8,507 nucleotides of DNA from Clostridia bacterium (lineage in GTDB: Bacteria > Bacillota > Clostridia > Oscillospirales > CAG-272). Numbering within the stretch: position 1 is the stretch's first letter; each line of letters begins with the position of its first letter. The notes under the pieces were generated by a model. That model saw only the letters and a program-made list of their open reading frames with translations, searched no databases and was not told the DNA's origin. The position numbers and the translations under genes were made by a program. Shown piece after piece: positions 1-5,964 of this stretch. The stretch covers positions 1 to 8,507 of the forward strand of contig JAFOGE010000131.1 of NCBI GenBank assembly GCA_017386965.1, read 5' to 3'.

Positions 1-33
1 ATCTACGAGGGGATCCTGCAATACTATTCCTGA
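1..33 (+). CDS. Possible 3' end of a convergent plus-strand gene (partial)
   Basis: Reading from base 1 gives ten codons (IYEGILQYYS) and a TGA at 31-33, only five bases before a hairpin at 39-67. A stop placed just before a terminator-like hairpin is what the end of a real gene looks like, and it would converge with the minus-strand transporter operon. Ten residues are too few to assign a family. The other two plus frames are also open here, so frame choice rests only on the stop-to-hairpin spacing. Confidence 0.35.
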   Translation: MYEGILQYYS

Positions 34-38
34 AGAAC

Positions 39-67
39 GTGGGGGAGCTTTTGACAAGTTCCCCCAC
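39..67. terminator. Shared hairpin terminator at the convergent end of the operon
   Basis: The arms 39-50 and 56-67 pair over 12 positions (GTGGGGGAGCTT against AAGTTCCCCCAC) with one G-T position and a five-base loop. The stem sits 20 bases past the stop of the last permease gene on the minus strand and 5 bases past the presumed plus-strand stop. The tails are modest: GGTGTTTT on the plus side and GTTCTTC on the minus side. It may therefore work in both directions but is not a textbook U-run terminator. Confidence 0.6.
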
Positions 68-87
68 GGTGTTTTGCAGTTGACGGT

Positions 88-1038
88 TCAGCGCTCCTCG
101 CGGAAGTAGGACTGTCCGAGGGAGGCAGGAGGTTGGTTCTCACGCTTCTTGCGAATGCTCGTGATGATCAGGACGAGGATCGTGACCACGTAGGGGAGCA
201 TTTCCAGAAGAGGGGTTGCGCTCATGGGGAGCGTCAGTCCCAAAAGTCCGGGAATGAAGGAGCCTGCTACAAAGAGCGCACCGAAGATCATCGACCCGAA
301 AAAGCTGAGATAGGGACGCCAGAGTGCAAAGATGACGAGCGCGATGGCAAGCCAGCCGAAGGGCTCAATGTTCAGGTAGGCCTCGGGGGAACCGGAATAG
401 TCCATGATATAGAACAATCCGCCAAGCGCGGCAATGCCGCTTCCGATGCAGGTTGCTCCGTATTTGTAAGCCGTCACGTTGATGCCGACCGCGTCTGCCG
501 TTGCAGGGTTTTCACCGACTGCACGCAGATGCAGACCAACGCGTGTGCGACTCAGCACAAGGGATGCAACGATCGCAACGACGACTGCGAGATAGACCAT
601 GACACCCCAGTATTTAAGAGAGTCCGTTCTATCTGCAAAGGGAAAACGGAAATAGTTCAAGGCATACATGTACTGCAAGGGACGGATCTTGGAAATGATG
701 AATTTCATCATACCCACACCGAAGGTCGTCATGGCAAGACCGGTCACGTTTTGATTGGCGTGCAGCGTAACGGTCAGGAAGCTATAGATCGCTCCCATCA
801 GGACTCCGCTGAGGAAGGCTGCGAGGATCGAGATGATCACGATCAGCATCGGGGGGATCCCCGATCGGTACATCAGCTGAAGGGCAATGCATCCTCCGGC
901 GCCACCCATACACATAATGCCCGGAATGCCAAGGTTGAGGTGTCCTGCCTTTTCGGTCAGGATCTCTCCAACCGAGCCGTAAAGAAAGGTCATGCCAAGT
1001 GCGATCGCGTTAAAGAGATAATTGATCCAGCCGTTCAT
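88..1038 (-). CDS. ABC transporter permease, NupQ-like (BMP/nucleoside-type importer)
   Basis: This 316-residue integral membrane protein is one half of the channel of an ABC importer of the BMP type. It resembles NupQ of the Bacillus subtilis guanosine importer (COG1079 family). Family-typical blocks are visible: EKAGHLNLGIPG at 29-40 in the first membrane region, NQNVTGLAMTTFG at 95-107, and a cytoplasmic coupling stretch with GENPATADAVGINV at about 175-188. Hydrophobic segments fill most of the rest, and a short basic, polar tail follows residue 294. The ATG overlaps the TGA of the upstream permease by four bases (ATGA), and AAAGGAGG lies nine bases upstream, so translation is probably coupled. 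It is the last gene of the operon. The length is normal for the family. Ligand specificity cannot be read from a permease. Confidence 0.93.
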   Translation of the reverse strand: MNGWINYLFNAIALGMTFLYGSVGEILTEKAGHLNLGIPGIMCMGGAGGCIALQLMYRSGIPPMLIVIISILAAFLSGVLMGAIYSFLTVTLHANQNVTGLAMTTFGVGMMKFIISKIRPLQYMYALNYFRFPFADRTDSLKYWGVMVYLAVVVAIVASLVLSRTRVGLHLRAVGENPATADAVGINVTAYKYGATCIGSGIAALGGLFYIMDYSGSPEAYLNIEPFGWLAIALVIFALWRPYLSFFGSMIFGALFVAGSFIPGLLGLTLPMSATPLLEMLPYVVTILVLIITSIRKKRENQPPASLGQSYFREER

Positions 1039-2138
1039 TTGCCGACGCCTCCTTTCTTGTGCGATACACGGGATTTGATCTGATAATGGATGAAGAACTC
1101 ACATCCGATGATAAAGAACAGAATGATTCCAACGACAATGTTGGGGAAGGCGGAGCTGACGTTGAAGATGGTGGACATCTCCGCGCCGCCCTGCTGCAGG
1201 AAGATGATCAGCGCGGATGTGCCGACCATGATCAGGGGATTGAATTTGGCAAGCCAGGAAACCATAATGGCGGTAAAGCCAAGACCGCCGACGGTTGCCG
1301 TGGTGATCGAATGGTCGAGCGCCGCAACGATGAGGAAGCCTGCAAGACCGCAGATCGCTCCGGAAACCAGCACGGTGCGCGTAATCACGCGTCCAACGTT
1401 GATGCCGATATAGCGAGCGGTCTTCTCGCTCTCGCCGACGACGGAGATCTCATATCCTTGCTTCGTGTAGTTAAGGTAAATGTAAACCAGGACGGTCAGA
1501 GCAAGCACCACGAGGATCAAGAGGAGATACTCGTTGTAGAGCCTTGGCAGATGTCCAAAGGCAACCTCGCCAAGCGTGCTGGAGCCGTCTGCCTTGGTCC
1601 ACTCCATCAGGGCAAAGGCCACGAGGTAGGTCGCTACGTAGTTCATCATCAAAGTGAAGAGCGATTCATTCGTTCCCCATTTTGCCTTGCAGATCGCAGG
1701 GAAGAGCCCCCAGAATGCACCGGCAAGAACAGCCGCTACAAGCATGATCAGAAGCAAAAGAGCGTTGGGAATGCTGTCGCGCAGGTAGTAGGCGCAGGCG
1801 ATCGATGCGAGCGCACCTACCAGAACCTGTCCCTCGCCGCCCAAATTCCAAAAACGCATGCGGAAGGCGGGAGTAACGGCAAGCGAAATACAAAGCAGAA
1901 CGGCGGAATCCTTAGCGAATTTCCAAATGCGTCGGCTGGATCCGAGCGAGCCGCTAAAGAGTGTGGAGATGAACTTCAAGGGGTTGGCCCCGATCAGGAG
2001 TGTGGAGAGAACGGAGCAAAGCAAGAGAGCCGCAAGGATCGCTAAAAAGCGGATCAGCAAGGCCTTCCCGCGGGACATGCCTGCCCGCTTGACAACGTGA
2101 AAGCGCGGGTCGCGGGTATGCTTTTCATGCTTCTGCAC
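1035..2138 (-). CDS. ABC transporter permease, NupP-like (BMP/nucleoside-type importer)
   Basis: This 367-residue protein is the second permease and likely pairs with the downstream NupQ-like subunit. It belongs to the NupP type (COG4603). A basic N-terminus of about 28 residues is followed by a long hydrophobic segment at about 29-50. Family landmarks are FRMRFWNLGGEGQVLVGA at 92-109, KWGTNESLFTLMMNYVA at 153-169 and VVGESEKTARYIGINV at 233-248, the last being the expected ATPase-coupling loop. The start is GTG at 2138, chosen because GGAGG lies nine bases upstream. The next in-frame Met is residue 21 and has no comparable site. The start overlaps the ATPase gene by 14 bases, which suggests translational coupling. 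The protein ends in a basic, polar tail (SHKKGGVGK). Confidence 0.93.
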   Translation of the reverse strand: MQKHEKHTRDPRFHVVKRAGMSRGKALLIRFLAILAALLLCSVLSTLLIGANPLKFISTLFSGSLGSSRRIWKFAKDSAVLLCISLAVTPAFRMRFWNLGGEGQVLVGALASIACAYYLRDSIPNALLLLIMLVAAVLAGAFWGLFPAICKAKWGTNESLFTLMMNYVATYLVAFALMEWTKADGSSTLGEVAFGHLPRLYNEYLLLILVVLALTVLVYIYLNYTKQGYEISVVGESEKTARYIGINVGRVITRTVLVSGAICGLAGFLIVAALDHSITTATVGGLGFTAIMVSWLAKFNPLIMVGTSALIIFLQQGGAEMSTIFNVSSAFPNIVVGIILFFIIGCEFFIHYQIKSRVSHKKGGVGK

Positions 2139-3696
2139 GGTCAGATCCCTCCTTTTCCTTTTGTGATTCGATTTCGGCCCTGGTCTGTGTCATCAGAACG
2201 CCGATCTCTTCCTTCGTTGTGGTACGGCCATCGACAATACCGCTCACCCGGCCGTTGGCTATGACCATAATGCGGTCGCAAAGCTCTACCAAAACGTCAA
2301 GGTCCTCTCCCACGAAGATCACGGCCACGCCCTGCTGCTTTTGCGCGGTGAGAAGATTGTAGATGGTGTAGGAGGAGTTGACGTCCAAGCCGCGGACGGG
2401 GTAGGCCGCCATCAGAACGGTGGGCGCTGCGGCGATCTCACGTCCAACCAAAACCTTTTGGACGTTTCCGCCCGAAAGACGGCGGACGGGGGTTGCTGTG
2501 CCGGGGGTGGAGATCTGTAATTCCCGAATGATGCGGTCGGCCAGATCCTTCGGCTTTTTGCGATCAACGAAGAGGGAATGTCCGCGCTTATAGCTTCTGA
2601 GCATCATGTTGTCCACAATGTCCATATTGGCGACCAAGCCCATTCCAAGGCGGTCCTCGGGAACGAAGGAAAGACGCACGCCAAGCTCGCGGATCTGCAT
2701 CGGCGTTTTGTCGCGCAGGTCTTCCTCCTTATTGGTCTTAGGATTATGGTAGAGGATCCTTCCGCCGGCAGGGTGCTGCAGGCCGGCGATGGTTTCGAGC
2801 AGCTCGCGCTGTCCGCTTCCCGCAATTCCGGCAATGCCGAGAATTTCGCCGGAGCGCGCGGTGAAGCAGATGTCATCCAAAACCTTGATGCCGTCTGCGT
2901 TGACCAAGGAAAGGTCGGAAACGAGAAGACGGTCCTGCGTATTTTCGGGCTCGGGACGGTTGATGTTGAGGGATACCTTCTGTCCAACCATCATTTCCGT
3001 CAGCTCTGCGGGATTGGTGCTTGCGGTTTCCACCGTGGCAATATGCTCACCCTTGCGGAGAACGGCAACGCGGTTGGAGAGGGAAAGGACCTCGTGCAGC
3101 TTATGCGTGATGATGAGGATGGATTTTCCGTCGTCGCGCATTCTTTTGAGAATGGCAAAGAGCTTTTCGGTTTCCTGGGGGGTCAGAACGGCGGTAGGCT
3201 CGTCCAGAATGAGAATATCCGCTCCGCGATACAGCACCTTGATGATTTCCACGGTCTGCTTTTCGGAGACCGACATTTCGTGGATCTTCTTCTTCGGGTC
3301 AATATGGAAGCCGTAGCGTTCGGCGATCTCCTGAACGCGGGCGTTGACCTCCTTGAGGTTGTAGCGCTCGCCGTCGTTGATGCCGAGAACGATGTTTTCT
3401 GCAGCAGAAAAAAGATCGACCAGCTTAAAGTGCTGATGGATCATGCCGATCTTATGGCGGAAGGCGTCCTTCGGAGAACGGATCACCACTTCCTGTCCGT
3501 CTACCAGGATCTGTCCCTCGTCCGGGAAATAGATTCCCGCGATCATATTCATCAGGGTCGTTTTTCCGCATCCGTTTTCGCCGAGAATGGCAAGGATCTC
3601 GCCGCGATACACGGTGAGATCGACCTTTCTGTTTGCGGCAAGGGAGCCGAAATATTTGGAAACCTGTTTCATTTCCAGTGCAACTGTTTTGTTCAC
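2125..3696 (-). CDS. ABC transporter ATP-binding protein with two nucleotide-binding domains, NupO-like
   Basis: This 523-residue cytoplasmic ATPase powers the importer. It is a tandem of two ABC domains, as in NupO (COG3845). Domain 1 has Walker A GENGCGKTT at 39-47, Q-loop Gln88, a signature with SVSEKQ at 142-147 (Ser in place of the usual Gly), Walker B ILILDE at 161-166 and switch His198. Domain 2 has a degenerate Walker A (GIAGSGQREL, no Lys, about 290-299), an intact LSGGNVQ signature at 407-413, and a Walker B region with AAYPVRGLDV (430-439) in place of the usual AAQPTRGLDVG. Degenerate second sites are usual in this family. The GTG start at 3696 follows GGAGG by seven bases. A 49-codon upstream extension of the frame has no family similarity and runs through two hairpins, so I excluded it. 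The gene lies 147 bases after the lipoprotein gene and overlaps the next gene by 14. Confidence 0.95.
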   Translation of the reverse strand: MNKTVALEMKQVSKYFGSLAANRKVDLTVYRGEILAILGENGCGKTTLMNMIAGIYFPDEGQILVDGQEVVIRSPKDAFRHKIGMIHQHFKLVDLFSAAENIVLGINDGERYNLKEVNARVQEIAERYGFHIDPKKKIHEMSVSEKQTVEIIKVLYRGADILILDEPTAVLTPQETEKLFAILKRMRDDGKSILIITHKLHEVLSLSNRVAVLRKGEHIATVETASTNPAELTEMMVGQKVSLNINRPEPENTQDRLLVSDLSLVNADGIKVLDDICFTARSGEILGIAGIAGSGQRELLETIAGLQHPAGGRILYHNPKTNKEEDLRDKTPMQIRELGVRLSFVPEDRLGMGLVANMDIVDNMMLRSYKRGHSLFVDRKKPKDLADRIIRELQISTPGTATPVRRLSGGNVQKVLVGREIAAAPTVLMAAYPVRGLDVNSSYTIYNLLTAQKQQGVAVIFVGEDLDVLVELCDRIMVIANGRVSGIVDGRTTTKEEIGVLMTQTRAEIESQKEKEGSDRAEA

Positions 3697-3703
3697 GCCG
3701 TTA

Positions 3704-3708
3704 CCTCC
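3704..3708 (-). promoter_or_regulatory. Ribosome binding site that fixes the GTG start of the ABC ATPase
   Basis: GGAGG on the minus strand ends seven bases before the GTG at 3696. The following residues (NKTVALEMKQVSKYFG) begin the normal first strand of an ABC domain. This places the start here rather than at the upstream in-frame codon at 3843, which abuts the preceding stop codon. Confidence 0.85.
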
Positions 3709-3731
3709 AAAAGTAGTGTGAGAAACAAAGC

Positions 3732-3776
3732 TTGAAGAAACCGTCCGAGGCATAGCGGATCGGACGGTCTGTTCAA
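3732..3776 (-). other. Second intergenic stem-loop upstream of the ATPase gene
   Basis: ACCGTCCGA (3740-3748) pairs perfectly with TCGGACGGT (3760-3768) around an 11-base loop. An outer TTGAA/TTCAA helix (3732-3736 with 3772-3776) is separated by a symmetrical three-base internal loop. In the minus transcript the inner stem is followed by TTTCTTC, a weak U run. It could be a second, leaky terminator or a structure that protects the 5' end of the ATPase-permease message after processing. The structure is visible; its role is inference. Confidence 0.55.
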
Positions 3777-3791
3777 ACCTTGTTAGGGCCG

Positions 3792-3831
3792 AAAAACCAA
3801 GACGAGGCGGAGTAGGACTCCGCCCGTCTTG
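3792..3831 (-). terminator. Intrinsic terminator or attenuator right after the binding-protein gene
   Basis: CAAGACG (3798-3804) and GGCGGAGT (3806-3813) pair with ACTCCGCC (3817-3824) and CGTCTTG (3825-3831). This gives 15 base pairs with one bulged base and a three-base loop. In the minus transcript a run of five T follows after GG. The stem starts 12 bases past the TAA of the lipoprotein gene. I see no clear promoter between it and the ATPase gene, so the transporter genes probably depend on read-through. That would keep the binding protein in excess over the membrane parts, a common arrangement in ABC import operons. Confidence 0.8.
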
Positions 3832-3843
3832 TAGGAAGAACAA

Positions 3844-5115
3844 TTAGTACTCTGCGTTGAGCAGGGTGATGCCGTCGATGCGGATATCGAAGTAGGGAGC
3901 GGAGCGGAACTCGGACTCGTGGAAGTATCCGTCAGCGATTACCTCGGTGTCGGGGGTGTAAGCAGCATCGGTGTTAACGTCAGCCAGATAAGAGGTCAGG
4001 GTCTGGCCGCCAACGGTGAAGGTAGCGGTGTCAAAGACGTGGATCTCGCCGTTCTGGAGCTTGCCTGCAACCTCCTTGAGCTTTGCGAGAGTGCCCTCTG
4101 CAGCAGCCTTCTCGTTGATACCGGTCAGAACAACGGAGCCCTCGTGAGCCTCGCCGCACCAGTCGTCAACGATTGCAGTGCCCTGGCATACGCTCTTGAT
4201 CATGTAGAGGAAGTAAGGAGACCAGTCGATCTTGGAAGAAACGATGAAGGTGTTGGGGCAGGCGTCTGCGGTGCTTCCGTTGTAGGAAACGTTGGGAACG
4301 TTTCTCTCCTCGCAAGCGGAGGGAGCGCCCATGGAGTCTGCGTGCTGGCTGATCAGTACGCAGCCGTTATCCATCAGAGCGTTAGCGGCGTTCTTTTCCT
4401 TGATCTCATCATACCAGCTACCGGTGAACTGAACGTCCATGGTAACGGTGGGGCAAACGGACTTTGCGCCAAGATAGAAGGAGGTGTAGCCGGAGATAAC
4501 CTCAGCGTAGGTGAATGCACCAACGTAGCCCATCTTTGCCTTGTCAGCGGTGATCTTGCCCTCGGCGATCATTTCGTTCAGCTTCAGACCTGCTGCAACG
4601 CCTGCAAGGTATCTGCCCTCGTAGATGGGAGCAAATGCGTTGTGGAAGTTGGCAAGGTTCTCAGTGTGAGCCATGGTACCGGTTGCGTGGCAGAATTGAA
4701 CGTTGGTGAATTCCTTTGCTGCCTTGATCATGTAGGACTCGTGACCGAAGGAGTCTGCAAAGATGACCTTGCAGCCTGCATCCACGAGGTCTGCTGCTGC
4801 CTCGTAGCAGTCGTTGGACTCGGGAATGTTCTTCTTGAAGATGACCTGCTCGTCCGTCAGACCAAGAACGGTCTTTACGTTGTTGACTGCGTTGATGAAG
4901 TTGAGGTCATAGGTGGAGAGCTCGTCGTGGAGAAGGATGAAGCCAACCTTGAAATCCGAGGGGATATCAAAGTCCTTCTGCAGTTCTACTGCAGGGAGGG
5001 GGGACTCGGTCAGGGTAGCCTCTGCGTCGGGGTCTTTCTTGCAGGAAGCAAGGCCGGCACCCAGAGCAAGGACCATGATCAGTACCAGAGCGAGAGAGAG
5101 AAGTTTTTTGAACAT
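3844..5115 (-). CDS. BMP-family ABC transporter substrate-binding lipoprotein, probable purine ligand
   Basis: This 423-residue lipoprotein should sit on the outer face of the membrane and deliver ligand to the permeases encoded downstream. MFKK plus a hydrophobic stretch and lipobox LASC (Cys25) make a lipoprotein signal peptide, followed by an acidic linker to about residue 50. The BMP (PnrA/Med-like) fold begins near FKVGFILLHDE (55-65). Typical blocks are YEGRYLAGVAAG (165-176), MGYVGAF (195-201), TGSWYDE (231-237) and ISQHADSMGAPSACEE (255-270). The SW-D-E and QHADS blocks resemble the purine-base-associated branch of the family more than classic nucleoside binders. The protein is longer than PnrA, with a C-terminal extension from about 360. 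Nine further Cys occur in the mature part. The ATG at 5115 follows AGGAGG by nine bases. The ligand is inferred from co-transcription with xpt and is not proven. Confidence 0.92.
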   Translation of the reverse strand: MFKKLLSLALVLIMVLALGAGLASCKKDPDAEATLTESPLPAVELQKDFDIPSDFKVGFILLHDELSTYDLNFINAVNNVKTVLGLTDEQVIFKKNIPESNDCYEAAADLVDAGCKVIFADSFGHESYMIKAAKEFTNVQFCHATGTMAHTENLANFHNAFAPIYEGRYLAGVAAGLKLNEMIAEGKITADKAKMGYVGAFTYAEVISGYTSFYLGAKSVCPTVTMDVQFTGSWYDEIKEKNAANALMDNGCVLISQHADSMGAPSACEERNVPNVSYNGSTADACPNTFIVSSKIDWSPYFLYMIKSVCQGTAIVDDWCGEAHEGSVVLTGINEKAAAEGTLAKLKEVAGKLQNGEIHVFDTATFTVGGQTLTSYLADVNTDAAYTPDTEVIADGYFHESEFRSAPYFDIRIDGITLLNAEY

Positions 5116-5124
5116 GATGATGTT

Positions 5125-5130
5125 CCTCCT
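5125..5130 (-). promoter_or_regulatory. Ribosome binding site of the lipoprotein gene
   Basis: A full AGGAGG lies nine bases before the ATG at 5115. The in-frame upstream codons back to 5166 would place a 17-residue extension (MEPPAPVNKKLFRRNII) before the signal peptide and have no such site, so the shorter start is chosen. Confidence 0.85.
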
Positions 5131-5142
5131 AAAAAGTTTTTT

Positions 5143-5171
5143 ATTTACGGGAGCAGGGGGCTCCAATAAAT
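5143..5171 (-). other. Stem-loop in the xpt-lipoprotein gap
   Basis: GGAGC (5150-5154) pairs with GCTCC (5160-5164) around a five-base loop. An outer ATTTA/TAAAT helix (5143-5147 with 5167-5171) is separated by a two-by-two internal loop. In the minus transcript this sits 14 bases after the xpt stop, followed by A6-C-T5 and then the AGGAGG of the lipoprotein gene. It could be a weak attenuator or an RNA processing and stability element. The stem is short, so a functional role is uncertain. Confidence 0.4.
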
Positions 5172-5185
5172 CGATGGGAAGGGGA

Positions 5186-5758
5186 TCAGCAGAAGCGGAT
5201 GCCCTCTGTCACGCTCATCGAGGCAACGCTGGCGAGCGCCTCCACGCGCACACCCATGGAGCGGATCAGGTCGCCGCCTCCTTGATAAGCCTTTTCGATG
5301 GCAACGCCTGCGCCGACCACGGTCGCACCGGCTTGTCCGCAGAGATCGATCAGTGCGTTCAGAGCAGAGCCGTTTGCGAGAAAGTCGTCAATGATCAACA
5401 CGCGGTCGTTTTCGTTCAGATACTGCTTGGAAACGATCACGTCAAGGTCGCTGTTGTGCGTATAGGAATGCAAGCGGGAAACCAAGAGGTCGCTTCCAAC
5501 GTTGCTGCTCTTGCTTTTTTTGGCAAACAGCACGGGACAATGAAAAAATTGCGCTGTAAGACAAGCGATACCGATACCACTGGCCTCAATGGTAAGGATC
5601 TTGTTCACACCGCAATCCGCGAATAACCGATAGAACTCTTCTCCAAGCTTGCACAACAAATCCACATCCATGCGATGGTTGAGAAATCCGTCCACCTTCA
5701 GGATGTCGCCGTCGAGGATCTTACCTTCTTTACAAATCGTTTGCTCCAAAAGCTGCAT
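5186..5758 (-). CDS. xpt: Xanthine phosphoribosyltransferase
   Basis: This cytoplasmic enzyme transfers the phosphoribosyl group of PRPP to xanthine, giving XMP, in purine salvage. The 190-residue protein follows Bacillus subtilis Xpt (194 residues) from end to end as I recall that sequence. It has LKVDGFLNH (20-28), TIEASGIG (56-63), VLFAKKSKS, and the PRPP-binding motif VLIIDDFLANGSA (120-132). The residues known to contact xanthine in the Bacillus enzyme, Leu20, Asn27 and Lys156, fall at exactly the same numbers here, which favours xanthine over adenine as substrate. ATG at 5758 follows AGGAGGA by about nine bases. It is the first gene of the importer operon, 70 bases before the lipoprotein start. 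No purine riboswitch is visible in its short leader, unlike Bacillus xpt. Confidence 0.96.
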   Translation of the reverse strand: MQLLEQTICKEGKILDGDILKVDGFLNHRMDVDLLCKLGEEFYRLFADCGVNKILTIEASGIGIACLTAQFFHCPVLFAKKSKSSNVGSDLLVSRLHSYTHNSDLDVIVSKQYLNENDRVLIIDDFLANGSALNALIDLCGQAGATVVGAGVAIEKAYQGGGDLIRSMGVRVEALASVASMSVTEGIRFC

Positions 5759-5818
5759 GGTGATGCTCCTCCTGTGCTGCTGGGAAATGAAGATCTAACA
5801 GTCAAATATTAACATACA

Positions 5819-5834
5819 TTTATTATATAATAAA
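5819..5834. repeat. 16-bp AT-only perfect palindrome over the xpt -10 box
   Basis: TTTATTATATAATAAA reads the same on both strands and contains the whole -10 hexamer of the xpt promoter. A palindrome here could be a repressor operator, but AT-only palindromes arise easily in AT-rich promoter DNA, so the call is structural only. Confidence 0.4.
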
Positions 5835-5850
5835 CCAAGGCAAAAATCAA
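5822..5850 (-). promoter_or_regulatory. Sigma-A type promoter of the xpt-transporter operon
   Basis: On the minus strand TTGATT (5845-5850) and a perfect TATAAT (5822-5827) are separated by exactly 17 bases. Transcription would begin near 5815, giving a leader of about 57 bases before the xpt ATG. It is the only convincing promoter seen ahead of the five minus-strand genes. Confidence 0.85.
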
Positions 5851-5866
5851 TAGACATAAATAGACA
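5849..5866 (-). repeat. Tandem direct repeat touching the xpt -35 box
   Basis: AATAGACA occurs at 5849-5856 and again at 5859-5866 (TGTCTATT on the transcribed strand), a ten-base period or about one helical turn. The proximal copy overlaps the -35 hexamer by two bases. The placement suits a regulator binding one face of the helix. No known operator is recognised. Confidence 0.5.
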
Positions 5867-5908
5867 AAAAGCAGAGTATTTCGAAGGCTTCATTCTGTTA
5901 TTTTGCCG

Positions 5909-5958
5909 AAAAAGAACACTCCCGGGAGAGAATTTTTTCTCCGGAGAGTGTTCTTTTT
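5909..5958 (-). terminator. Long hairpin terminator after lepA
   Basis: Arms 5909-5929 and 5938-5958 are complementary over 21 positions with one mismatch that can pair as U-G in the lepA transcript. The loop is eight bases. The outer five pairs are A-T, so the stem ends in a T run on either strand. It begins six bases past the lepA TAA and isolates lepA from the xpt promoter downstream. No plus-strand gene ends here, so lepA is the obvious client. Confidence 0.92.
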
Positions 5959-5964
5959 GCCAAT

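Noticed and set aside
133..3735. Long plus-strand open frames opposite the permease and ATPase genes
   Set aside because: Their translations are polar and low in similarity to anything known, they lack ribosome binding sites, and they lie in antisense to clearly homologous genes. They reflect codon bias that avoids reverse-complement stops.
3697..3843. N-terminal 49-codon extension of the ABC ATPase
   Set aside because: It begins at the base next to the preceding stop, runs through two hairpins, has no ribosome binding site and does not resemble the family. The GTG at 3696 has a proper site.
4979..4997. Repeated CTGCAG (CTGCAG-N5-CTGCAG) inside the lipoprotein gene
   Set aside because: It lies within coding sequence and is explained by the codons used there.
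5116..5166. 17-residue extension of the lipoprotein
   Set aside because: It would bury a textbook signal peptide start and would be translated through the AGGAGG site.
3919..5626. Plus-strand open frames opposite the lipoprotein and xpt genes
   Set aside because: They are antisense shadows; the minus-strand frames have a lipobox, family motifs and strong ribosome binding sites.
5759..5908. Purine riboswitch or PurR box ahead of xpt
   Set aside because: I looked because of the Bacillus precedent; no aptamer-like three-helix arrangement or CCGAAC-type box was visible by eye.
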